Assembly (NCBI RefSeq): GCF_014287355.1
Contig: NZ_JACOPE010000001.1
Location: 2,542,001-2,606,000, forward strand
Origin: Ruminococcus hominis
Lineage (GTDB): Bacteria; Bacillota; Clostridia; Lachnospirales; Lachnospiraceae
DNA length: 64,000 nt
Direction of reading: 5' to 3'
Under the pieces are notes generated by a model that had not been told where the DNA came from, did not search any database, and was given only the letters and a program-made list of their open reading frames with translations. Positions 43,383 through 52,029 of this stretch are shown here, piece by piece (the stretch's first letter is position 1; each line of letters starts with the position of its first letter). The position numbers and the translations under genes are program-made.

Positions 43383-44177
43383 CTATTTTTTATCCTTTTT
43401 TTGCGATGTGAAAATTGCAACATCACAATAGTCCAACTCTGTTTCTTTCCCGTATTTATAAGTTTTGAATTCACCTACAAACGGAATTTTCATTTTCTTT
43501 CCATTTTTTTGAGTTTCCTCAATGGTCTGCAACATTCTGTTGAGATGACTTTTTGGCAAAGCACATCTATCGTGTGCTGAATATGCTTCCTTAAAATCTA
43601 TTTTCTTTAACCGCTCCACTTTTTTGCAAAACGGCTCTAATTTTACATCGCTTCCCACACCGAAGAGCAGTCTTCTTGCTACAGAATCACCCGACAAAAG
43701 AAGCTTTGTTTTTTGATCTAGAAGCAGAATGCTTCCCGGTGTATGTCCCGGAATATGATAAACCGTCAATTTTCTGTTTCCCAATTCTATCACATCTCCC
43801 TCATTTAGCGAATGCAACACAGGACAAGGATGAGTTGGTTCATTCACTCCGGGAACTCCATTTTTCACCATATCCATGTCATCGGGATGGAGCCATACCT
43901 CTTCTCTCTTATTCAGATAAAAAATATGATCCACATGTCCATGGCTTAATACCACTTGAACCGGTCTGTCTGTCAGGGAGCACGCATAATCCCACAGATT
44001 TTCCTGATTGATTGCTAAGTCGAAGAGCAATGCCTTTTCTTCTCCGACAACGAGATAAGAATTTGCAGTTGCCTTTTGTGGTTTTACCAGTTCCTCCATC
44101 GCAATATTTGATTTATTTGTCACAGATATCAGAAAAATTCCATCTGCGATTTCTGTTGAAAAAAATGTTTCCTTCAA
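43383..44177 (-). CDS. Metallo-beta-lactamase-fold hydrolase
   Basis: 264 residues. Metal motif LSHGHVDH near residue 80, then HIPGHTPGS near 140 and LLSGDSV, followed by a C-terminal AHDRC histidine. It is a zinc-type hydrolase of unknown substrate. It is the last gene of the rhamnoside operon, 15 bases after the GPH symporter, so a thioester, lactone or ester produced in that pathway is a guess. Confidence 0.9.
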   Translation of the reverse strand: MKETFFSTEIADGIFLISVTNKSNIAMEELVKPQKATANSYLVVGEEKALLFDLAINQENLWDYACSLTDRPVQVVLSHGHVDHIFYLNKREEVWLHPDDMDMVKNGVPGVNEPTHPCPVLHSLNEGDVIELGNRKLTVYHIPGHTPGSILLLDQKTKLLLSGDSVARRLLFGVGSDVKLEPFCKKVERLKKIDFKEAYSAHDRCALPKSHLNRMLQTIEETQKNGKKMKIPFVGEFKTYKYGKETELDYCDVAIFTSQKKDKK

Positions 44178-44192
44178 AATATTTCCACCTTT

Positions 44193-45644
44193 TTATGACT
44201 CTTTCTTTTCACCATACGCAGTTACACCAGGCGCATATTTTCCTTCTGCAAGATCGGCAGCAATCTGTGGATAAATTTTATCCAAATCATAGAGAGCTGC
44301 TGCAACGATTGCCAGGACGATCATTGCTGCCGGAAGGAAGATAAACATAACCTTAAATCCCATCAATGCAGAAGCAGTCTGCTGCGCAGCTCCTGCTACA
44401 TATCCGGAAGCATTCATAACCAAACCGAGTACGATAGTTCCAAGGCTGTTTCCGATTTTTCCTGCAAAAGAGTTTGCGGCATTTCCCATACCAATCATAC
44501 TATAACCGTTTTTCCATTCGCCGTAAGTCAATGTATCCTGAATGATAGATGCAAACGCACATCCTGCAATCCCATATCCAGCTCCACCGATCACACCTGC
44601 TACAAGCAAAATTGGCTTTGCACTCGAAAACAATGGAAGTAATGTACCAATACCACGTATAATAAGACCACCCAGTACCGCGTTACGCTTTCCAAGTTTT
44701 GCCATGATTGGGAATCCCACCAGCATAAATCCAAGCATTGCCAGAGAATTTGCGGTAGAAAACACCTGATAGAATTCCGCATCTCCTACTACATATGTCA
44801 TATAATAGGATGTTGTAGATCCGGTTGCTCCCATGAGGAACTGAATCACTACTGCAATAATAATATTATAAATCCAATACTTGTTTTTAAAGAGTGCTTT
44901 TAATGTTGTAAATACAGACACTTCTGCTTTCTTACTTTCTTTCCCATCGTCTTTACCTGCATTTTCAATCACACGTTCTCTCGTTCCAAATACAATCAGA
45001 ACCTGCGCAAGCATTCCGACAATCATCCAGATGACTAGCAATTTAATCCATCCAGTTCTGTCTCCATATGGTGAGAACGAAGGGTCTGAGCTTAAAAGTT
45101 TTAATGCAGTGATAATCGTTGCATTTCCAAGTAAGCTTGCAATTACATTTCCTACCATGTTGATACCGCCGTTTAAACCACGGGATTTCTGATTCGTTGT
45201 CATAAGACCGTTTAATGCCATAAACGCTACATAACTGAACGTATAACATCCTGTAGAAACAAGATTGTACATCACAAATACATATACAATCTGTGCCGTA
45301 CCCGTGAGACTGCTTGGCATCAGATACAATAACAGTAACGAAATAACTGTACACGGAATCATACGAAGCAGCCAGACTCTGGCTTTTCCAAATTTGCTGT
45401 GTGTCTTGTCAATGATTCGTCCTGCAATCAAATCTGAAATACCATCCAAAAACTTTGATACACCGACAATTCCCGCAGCAACCCCCGGATTGATTTTCAT
45501 AATTTCTGTTAGATATACAATTAAGAATGCACCGATGAAAAGGTTTACCGCATTTGTGGCAAATCCCCCTCCTATACCGTATGCAAGATGTTCGCCAAAT
45601 CCTACTTTTGCATTTTGTGACATATCTTTACTCTTTTTGCTCAT
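44193..45644 (-). CDS. GPH-family glycoside:cation symporter
   Basis: 483 residues, about 12 membrane helices, with the family features GISDLIAGRIIDKTHSKFGKARVW near residue 70 and TYGEWKNGYSMIGMGNA. It co-transports oligosaccharides or glycosides with cations. It lies 15 bases from the GH78 gene upstream, so rhamnosides are the likely cargo. The ribosome binding site is AGGAGG. Confidence 0.93.
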   Translation of the reverse strand: MSKKSKDMSQNAKVGFGEHLAYGIGGGFATNAVNLFIGAFLIVYLTEIMKINPGVAAGIVGVSKFLDGISDLIAGRIIDKTHSKFGKARVWLLRMIPCTVISLLLLYLMPSSLTGTAQIVYVFVMYNLVSTGCYTFSYVAFMALNGLMTTNQKSRGLNGGINMVGNVIASLLGNATIITALKLLSSDPSFSPYGDRTGWIKLLVIWMIVGMLAQVLIVFGTRERVIENAGKDDGKESKKAEVSVFTTLKALFKNKYWIYNIIIAVVIQFLMGATGSTTSYYMTYVVGDAEFYQVFSTANSLAMLGFMLVGFPIMAKLGKRNAVLGGLIIRGIGTLLPLFSSAKPILLVAGVIGGAGYGIAGCAFASIIQDTLTYGEWKNGYSMIGMGNAANSFAGKIGNSLGTIVLGLVMNASGYVAGAAQQTASALMGFKVMFIFLPAAMIVLAIVAAALYDLDKIYPQIAADLAEGKYAPGVTAYGEKKES

Positions 45645-45659
45645 TAGTATTTCCTCCTC

Positions 45660-48395
45660 TTATACATGAATTTTGCTAATCTCTTCAATTGCTTTTTCAT
45701 AACTTTCCGTTGGTTGTCTGAATAGCATTGCACGCGTTCTCTGATCTACGATTGATTTATTCATTGCTTCCAAATCATTCCGGTCGATGGATGCAATATA
45801 TCCTGGTAGATATTTATCAAGAATTTCTACTGCCTTTGGATTATCCAATAATCTTTCTACCGGAGTTGTTCCGGAATACAGTGCAAGATAATCTCTCTTC
45901 GTCATAATTTCGAAATCATAACTTCCTGCAGGAAGCACTTTTGCTTCCTGCTCAGGTAATACCACTTCTGCCTCACAGCCAAATGGGATTTCTATGTGGA
46001 ATGACAAGACTCCGTTTTTCTTAATCTCCCACTGTGATACATAACGACCTGCCGCTGAATCAAAGGAGCCTTTGAAGTAACCCATTCTTACATCCGGTTT
46101 TGGCGCAAGACATACTTTTTTAAATCCAGGTTCTACCGGAATCAGCCCCATCGAATGACGATATACAAATTCCATAACCGAACCATAAGAGTAATGATTT
46201 AAGGAGTTCATTCCTGTTCCGCTAATCTTTCCGTCAGGTAAGATTGAATTCCATCGCTCCCAGATAGTGGTTGCTCCGAGATTTACTGCATAGAGCCATC
46301 CAGGAAAACCTTCAAAGAATAGGAAATCGTATGCAAGATCTTCCATTCCACAGTCAGCTAGAACAGTATTCATCATCGTAGCACCTACAAAACCTCCTTT
46401 GATGCGATAACAGTCTTTTTTAATACGAGTTCTTAATGCCTCAATCATTTTATTCTTATCACGATAAATGCCAAACTTCAATGCAACAAGATAACCGGTC
46501 TGCGTATCAACCGCAATTCTTCCGCTTGTTGTAAAATATTCATCCAAGATGGCAGTCTTAATACTTTCTGCCAGCTGCTCATATTCCTTTGCCTCTTCAT
46601 AACCAAGTACCTTTGCTGCTTTTGCCACATAGCTTGTAGACGCATAGTAGTATACTGAAGCAATATAACCGGAATCTGTTGCGCCAAATGTACTCTGTTC
46701 TGTTGCACCGTCTAAAGCAAGCCAGTCTCCAAACTGGAATCCAAAATCCCAGAGATGTTTTTCTCCCCTGTTCTGGTCTTCTCTTCTGATACAATCCACC
46801 CAGTCCTTCATCAATGGATAGTGGCATGCAAGCATGTCCTTGCTTCCATAGTAATCATAAAGCATATCCGGCAAGAAGGTAGCAATATCACTCCACACGC
46901 TTGCGCACAGACCAGGAAATTCATTTGGAAGATAAATAGCAGCTTTTCCGTTGTTTCGCATCTGATCCGAACGAAGATCACGAATAAATTTGGCATAAAA
47001 GCTGCGTGTATCCATCAAATAACCTGCAGTACGGCAAAATACCTGTGCATCACCTGTCCAGCCGAGTCTTTCGTCTCTCTGCGGACAATCCGTAGGCATA
47101 TCTATAAAATTTGATTTCAATCCCCAAACTACATTTTCGTGAAGTCTGTTAATTTTAACATTTCCTGTTTCGATTTCTCCTGTTCGATCCATTTCCGAAT
47201 AGATTGCTTTACCGGTGAAGCAAGAGCCATCAACCTCTTCTAAACCTGAAACCTTTACATAACGGAATCCAAAGAATGTAAACTTTGGGCGAATCGTTCT
47301 GTCACAGCCATCCGATGTATAGACAAATTCTGATTTTGCTGTTCGATAATTCTCATGATAAAAATTACCATCCTGTAAAACTTCCCCAAACTCCCATTTC
47401 ATAGTTGTTCCCTTTGGAATCTGCTGTGTGCACTCAACCACACCGGCAAAGTTTTGACCAAAGTCCAGAACATTTTCTCCTGCCGGTGTATGAATCACAT
47501 CCTTCACTGACAGACTTTCCATATCATGAAGTCCCGGCGAATAGCGTTCCACTAATGTTGCCAATGCATCAATTCTTTTCGCACTGCGCCATGGATTTTC
47601 TTTTCCATCCCATAAGAGATAATTTTGTGTTTCACCGTCATAGATACATGTTTTCTCAAATACACTTCCGCGATAATTCCAACTCTCATCTGTTCCGATT
47701 ACTTCCACGCTTCCATCCTCATATTGGATATAAACTTCTGCAATCAGGCCGAAAGTCTTCATGCCATAAGCAACATTTGTTAAGCCGAAGTGTCCCATAT
47801 ACCAGCCTTTTCCAAGCTGTACTAAAATTTCGTTTTTCTCGCTTAAATGTTCTGTTACATCATATGTACAATATTGAATATGCTCTTTATAATCATTGAT
47901 AAATGGTGCCATAACATCGTTTCCAACCTTTTTACCATTGATTTGTGCTTCGAATACACCAAGACCACAGATGTACAGACGCGCCTGCGAGATTTTTTTA
48001 GATATTGAAAATCTTTTCAGGAATTCAGGATGTATACTATCATTTTCTTCAATACCAATCCAATCTGCACTCCATTCTTCAGCTAGTTTTGCAGTCTCAA
48101 ACCAGCACACCTCACTTTGTACTGTTTCATTTGCATCTGTTGTCACAATTACCTGATAATAATATCGTGTGTGAGGAGTCAATTCTAATTTTAATGGTAC
48201 GCCCAATGAATCAAGTTTTGGCGAATTCAACTCGTAAATCACATTTTGCATATTTGCTTCCAATGCAACTTGAATCTCCACATTTGTCTGCTTTTTTCCA
48301 GATACTCCGCGCACCTTCCAAGAGCAGATGAGTGTATCGTATAGATAACCTAATGGATTCTCAATTCCATTAATTTTTACTGCATATATTTCCAT
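45660..48395 (-). CDS. Alpha-L-rhamnosidase, GH78
   Basis: 911 residues with N-terminal beta-sandwich domains and an (alpha/alpha)6 barrel. The signature FIDMPTDCPQRDERLGWTGDAQV near residue 430 contains the acidic catalytic residues; ATTIWERWNSI and LNHYSYGSV complete the GH78 pattern. No signal peptide, so it works in the cytoplasm on imported rhamnosides, releasing L-rhamnose for RhaA and RhaB. A C-terminal helical extension of about 70 residues (FRQPTESYEKAIEE) follows the usual end. Confidence 0.95.
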   Translation of the reverse strand: MEIYAVKINGIENPLGYLYDTLICSWKVRGVSGKKQTNVEIQVALEANMQNVIYELNSPKLDSLGVPLKLELTPHTRYYYQVIVTTDANETVQSEVCWFETAKLAEEWSADWIGIEENDSIHPEFLKRFSISKKISQARLYICGLGVFEAQINGKKVGNDVMAPFINDYKEHIQYCTYDVTEHLSEKNEILVQLGKGWYMGHFGLTNVAYGMKTFGLIAEVYIQYEDGSVEVIGTDESWNYRGSVFEKTCIYDGETQNYLLWDGKENPWRSAKRIDALATLVERYSPGLHDMESLSVKDVIHTPAGENVLDFGQNFAGVVECTQQIPKGTTMKWEFGEVLQDGNFYHENYRTAKSEFVYTSDGCDRTIRPKFTFFGFRYVKVSGLEEVDGSCFTGKAIYSEMDRTGEIETGNVKINRLHENVVWGLKSNFIDMPTDCPQRDERLGWTGDAQVFCRTAGYLMDTRSFYAKFIRDLRSDQMRNNGKAAIYLPNEFPGLCASVWSDIATFLPDMLYDYYGSKDMLACHYPLMKDWVDCIRREDQNRGEKHLWDFGFQFGDWLALDGATEQSTFGATDSGYIASVYYYASTSYVAKAAKVLGYEEAKEYEQLAESIKTAILDEYFTTSGRIAVDTQTGYLVALKFGIYRDKNKMIEALRTRIKKDCYRIKGGFVGATMMNTVLADCGMEDLAYDFLFFEGFPGWLYAVNLGATTIWERWNSILPDGKISGTGMNSLNHYSYGSVMEFVYRHSMGLIPVEPGFKKVCLAPKPDVRMGYFKGSFDSAAGRYVSQWEIKKNGVLSFHIEIPFGCEAEVVLPEQEAKVLPAGSYDFEIMTKRDYLALYSGTTPVERLLDNPKAVEILDKYLPGYIASIDRNDLEAMNKSIVDQRTRAMLFRQPTESYEKAIEEISKIHV

Positions 48396-48418
48396 ATTTT
48401 ATTCCTTCCTATTTCAAT

Positions 48419-49414
48419 TTATAAATGTTTCCAAAAACGAAGCGCTTTTTCTACCCATCCATCAGCTTCTGTACCGGTTCCCAAACCGAAGCCATGCTCA
48501 CCGGTTTTGATTCTCTCGTATTCATAGGCAATTCCAAAAGCAGCCAATTGATTCTTCATATTATCACTATTCGAAATTGGAACTGTGCTGTCATTCTCTG
48601 CCTGAATAAGAAATGTTGGTGGATAGTCTGCATCCATATTTCGAACAATCTCATAATCTTTGCAAATTTCTTCCGCATTACCTTTTCCAAAATAGCCTTT
48701 TACCATCATAATTCGAACTGGCAGTGGCATCTGCTGCAGTGTATCCCAGACATCAATCAAAGGATAGTCTAACAGCATACATTTTGGTTTCAGACATCCG
48801 TATACCTCGTAACCGATTGATTTCGTTCCCCATGAAGCAGCCAAATGCCCGCCGGCAGAGAAACCACCTACCGCATATTCCTCGGCATTCACCTGAAAAT
48901 CATCTGCATGCGCTTCAATATATTTGCATGCAGCAGCCAAATCTTGCATCGGTTTTGGAAATACTTTCGGTGCACCGACACGGTAATTCAAGCAGAATAC
49001 AGTCACACCCAATTCATTTAATTTTGCAGCTACAGGAAAACTTTCTGGTAATGAACAGACCGAGCCATATCCACCACCTGCAGCCAAAATCACATATTGT
49101 TTTGACTCAGCCGGAAAGTGAAAAATCTGCACATCGCCTTTCTCCGGATCTTCTGTCACACTCGTAGCATCGTACACTGGATAAGCAAACTTCTTACCGC
49201 TTTCTAAAATTTCTGCAACACGGTTCAAACCATATACCATATCTTGTGCAGACCATGTTTTGTGCTCTTTTTCAATATCTGCAAGACTCATGTTCATCTT
49301 CAGATTGCCGCCTAGTCCATTCTGACTGTAGACTAAATAAGGGATCAGAGACTTCCATTCTGGTCTCATCTGCAATTCTCTTAAGGATGTACATTCTGTT
49401 ATTTTCTGACTCAT
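48419..49414 (-). CDS. Alpha/beta-hydrolase esterase (acetyl-esterase type)
   Basis: 331 residues. Nucleophile GFSAGGH near residue 185, oxyanion region LAAGGGYGS near 125, and later Asp (AENDSTVP) and His (GEHGFG). It probably removes acyl groups from imported sugars in the cytoplasm. ATG at 49414 with GGGGAGG is preferred to a start 30 bases upstream that overlaps the serine hydrolase gene. It shares the GH78 operon. Confidence 0.92.
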   Translation of the reverse strand: MSQKITECTSLRELQMRPEWKSLIPYLVYSQNGLGGNLKMNMSLADIEKEHKTWSAQDMVYGLNRVAEILESGKKFAYPVYDATSVTEDPEKGDVQIFHFPAESKQYVILAAGGGYGSVCSLPESFPVAAKLNELGVTVFCLNYRVGAPKVFPKPMQDLAAACKYIEAHADDFQVNAEEYAVGGFSAGGHLAASWGTKSIGYEVYGCLKPKCMLLDYPLIDVWDTLQQMPLPVRIMMVKGYFGKGNAEEICKDYEIVRNMDADYPPTFLIQAENDSTVPISNSDNMKNQLAAFGIAYEYERIKTGEHGFGLGTGTEADGWVEKALRFWKHL

Positions 49415-49415
49415 G

Positions 49416-50618
49416 CTACTTTCCTCCCCACACGTCAAAGACAAGTTCTTCTACCTTGGTACTGATATAGGAACCTGATCCACCAAGATCACAACGATTT
49501 GTTACAAACACAACCTCTATTTGATCCTTAGGACTCACAAAAAAATGAGTTCCGAAAGCTCCACTCCATCCGTATGTACCTTCTGTCGCAAAGCTTTTCG
49601 CAGCTTCAGGATTTTGCCGAATCTTCATACCTAGACCCCATACCATACCTGGTTCTGATTCCAAATGTTTTTCTGCTGCTTCTGTATGCATCAATGATAC
49701 AGTTTCAGGTTTCAAAATCTGCCGTCCATGATAAGTTCCTTGATTATAGAGCATTTCTCCAAAATGTTCATAATCTATAATCGTAGAGAACAATCCTCCA
49801 CTTCCTTCTTCAAACTGTAACGGTTCCTGATGCAGCATTCCAAACATGTCATCCTTTGTTCCGGTAACATCTTTTAATTTTTCATTTTCTCTCTTATATA
49901 CGTGAACAAGACGTTTTTTCTGTTCATCATTCAAGAAAAAAGTGGTATCCTTCATATCCAACGGTTCACAAATGTTCCTTTGGATATATTCTTCCAAACG
50001 TAAGCCAGACACGCGTTCAACGATATAACCGAGAATATCAAATCCGGCAAGTGGAGAATAATTTGTTGCTGATCCAGGTTGGAAATCCAACACGTATCTG
50101 CTGTATCGCATCACACGGTCTTCCAAAATCTGATCTTCATTTTTCATTTTCATCATTGCAATCAAACCAACTGCACCTTGCTCCAAACCAGATGAATGAG
50201 ACAGCAAATCACGAATATTTATTTCTCTGTCCGCAGGCACGGTCTTTACCTTTTCCATTTTAAAAAATGGCACCTGGAGCAGAATTTTCTTTGGATTTTT
50301 CATATCAATCACATATCGTTTATCCGATGCGACCTGCATATTTTTGAATTCAGGCACATATTTTGACAACGGATCATCCAAATCCATCTTGCCACTCTCA
50401 ATCAATTGCATAATGGCAACTGCAGTTACACATTTCGACATCGACATCATACGGTAGATGGAATCATACGAAACCTCTTCTTTTGTGTCGAGATTGGCCA
50501 TTCCCCATTTATTTTGATAAATCAACTCGCCATCTTTTCGTACCATAAGTGCCCCACCGGACATTTCCCGGTGTTCCACATATGTCTGCATACATGCGGT
50601 AATATCGTGTTCTGTCAT
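49416..50618 (-). CDS. Serine hydrolase of the beta-lactamase/EstB family
   Basis: 400 residues. The SxxK motif is SMSK near residue 60 and the tyrosine motif YSPLAG near 174, as in class C beta-lactamase-like esterases. There is no signal peptide, which speaks against antibiotic resistance and for a cytoplasmic esterase acting on acylated glycosides. It is packed between the symporter (2 bases) and the alpha/beta-hydrolase in the same transcript. Confidence 0.9.
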   Translation of the reverse strand: MTEHDITACMQTYVEHREMSGGALMVRKDGELIYQNKWGMANLDTKEEVSYDSIYRMMSMSKCVTAVAIMQLIESGKMDLDDPLSKYVPEFKNMQVASDKRYVIDMKNPKKILLQVPFFKMEKVKTVPADREINIRDLLSHSSGLEQGAVGLIAMMKMKNEDQILEDRVMRYSRYVLDFQPGSATNYSPLAGFDILGYIVERVSGLRLEEYIQRNICEPLDMKDTTFFLNDEQKKRLVHVYKRENEKLKDVTGTKDDMFGMLHQEPLQFEEGSGGLFSTIIDYEHFGEMLYNQGTYHGRQILKPETVSLMHTEAAEKHLESEPGMVWGLGMKIRQNPEAAKSFATEGTYGWSGAFGTHFFVSPKDQIEVVFVTNRCDLGGSGSYISTKVEELVFDVWGGK

Positions 50619-50619
50619 C

Positions 50620-51993
50620 TTATCTCAACCCCTGTTCTTTTAATTCTTTTTGAATTTCTGTAATTCCTTTCTTCTCCAGGTCAATCTTCCAGAAACAAAT
50701 TGCTGCTAATATGTACATCACAGCAGGGTAAATTCCTGCTAACACACGAATCATAAAAATCGCACTATCAGGCTGTACTGCAAGCACTGAACTATCTGTG
50801 TTGATATATCCGCCCAGTGCAAGCATCATGCTTGATAACCCTGCTGCAAGACCGATACCAATCTTACCCCCCATCGTAGCAGCTGAACTAATTGTTCCAT
50901 CCATCGGCTTTTTTGAACGATACAATGCGTAGTCACAAATTTCACCTGTCATTGGAATCAATGCAACGGTAAACGGTACAACTGCAATACCACCGATACT
51001 TTTTCCAATCATGAACATCGCTAAATTTGTATTTGCAAAGAAAATAACAATATGGCTAGCTGCTGCTAATAACATTCCACCAACAATACAATTACGCTTT
51101 CCAAATTTATTGATAAACGGTACCGCAAATGGAAGAATAAAGATAGCTAACATACCCGGCAGATTAATCAGCGCCGTCTTATTAATATCTCCAAATACAT
51201 ATTTCGCATAGTAGGTAGCAACCGGAGCTGCTGATAAATTGTAAAGGATTGTTCCAATTGCAAGGAATACAAAGTATTTGTTTTTTACAAGTTCTTTTAA
51301 AGATTCCTTCACTGGTTGCTTTTCTTTTAAATGTGCTTCTGAATGCTCTGTTACGGTTTCTCTTGTTAATTTCACACCCAAAATTGCAGCTAAAACAGCG
51401 ATTGCCGCAAAGATCAATGTTACGGTTGTATATGCAGCCTGACTCTCATTCATTGCAGAAAGAATTACAGGAACAACCAGACCAATAAGCATAACGCAGA
51501 ACAATGATCCATATGCCGAGAACACACCGAGTACACTACGCTTTTTCGAATCAGCTGTTAAAAGGTTATTCATCGTTCCGCATGCCACAGAAGTCATCGT
51601 ACCGAAAATAGGATTTGCCAGGAAATAAAACAGCGCGCAGAACGCAACCTTAAACCATCCAGGCAAGCTTCCCGGGCAATTGAACAGCATCATAATTGAA
51701 ATAGCAAGTCCGGCTCCACCCGCAAGAACCCAAGGTCTCGCTTTGCCAAGCTTTGTATGGGTTCGATCAACAATCATACCCATGACAATATCTGTTACAC
51801 CGTCAGTAATTTTCGTAATCATTAGAATCATACCAACTGCACCCATGGAAATGCCAACGTTATCTGTATAATAAATATTAATGTAGTTCGGTACATATCC
51901 CGTGGCTACTGCACTTACCATCGCGCAAAGCATGATACCGATTTTTTGATTCATTCCTAATTTTTCTGTATTTTCTTTCATTTTATCTTCCAT
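50620..51993 (-). CDS. GPH-family glycoside:cation symporter
   Basis: 457 residues, 12 predicted helices, with TDGVTDIVMGMIVDRTHTKLGKARPW near residue 65. It has the same fold as the symporters at 44193 and 57626 but is clearly diverged. It is likely the importer for the substrate of the adjacent GH78 (52030). A second possible ATG is 12 bases in. It overlaps nothing; only one base separates its stop from the next gene's start. Confidence 0.92.
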   Translation of the reverse strand: MEDKMKENTEKLGMNQKIGIMLCAMVSAVATGYVPNYINIYYTDNVGISMGAVGMILMITKITDGVTDIVMGMIVDRTHTKLGKARPWVLAGGAGLAISIMMLFNCPGSLPGWFKVAFCALFYFLANPIFGTMTSVACGTMNNLLTADSKKRSVLGVFSAYGSLFCVMLIGLVVPVILSAMNESQAAYTTVTLIFAAIAVLAAILGVKLTRETVTEHSEAHLKEKQPVKESLKELVKNKYFVFLAIGTILYNLSAAPVATYYAKYVFGDINKTALINLPGMLAIFILPFAVPFINKFGKRNCIVGGMLLAAASHIVIFFANTNLAMFMIGKSIGGIAVVPFTVALIPMTGEICDYALYRSKKPMDGTISSAATMGGKIGIGLAAGLSSMMLALGGYINTDSSVLAVQPDSAIFMIRVLAGIYPAVMYILAAICFWKIDLEKKGITEIQKELKEQGLR

Positions 51994-52029
51994 TTCTATT
52001 CTATTTCTTACTACTTTTTATATTTCTAA

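Noticed and set aside
49416..50618. Beta-lactamase-like gene as an antibiotic resistance gene
   Set aside because: No signal peptide, and it is embedded in a glycoside operon; an esterase role is more likely.
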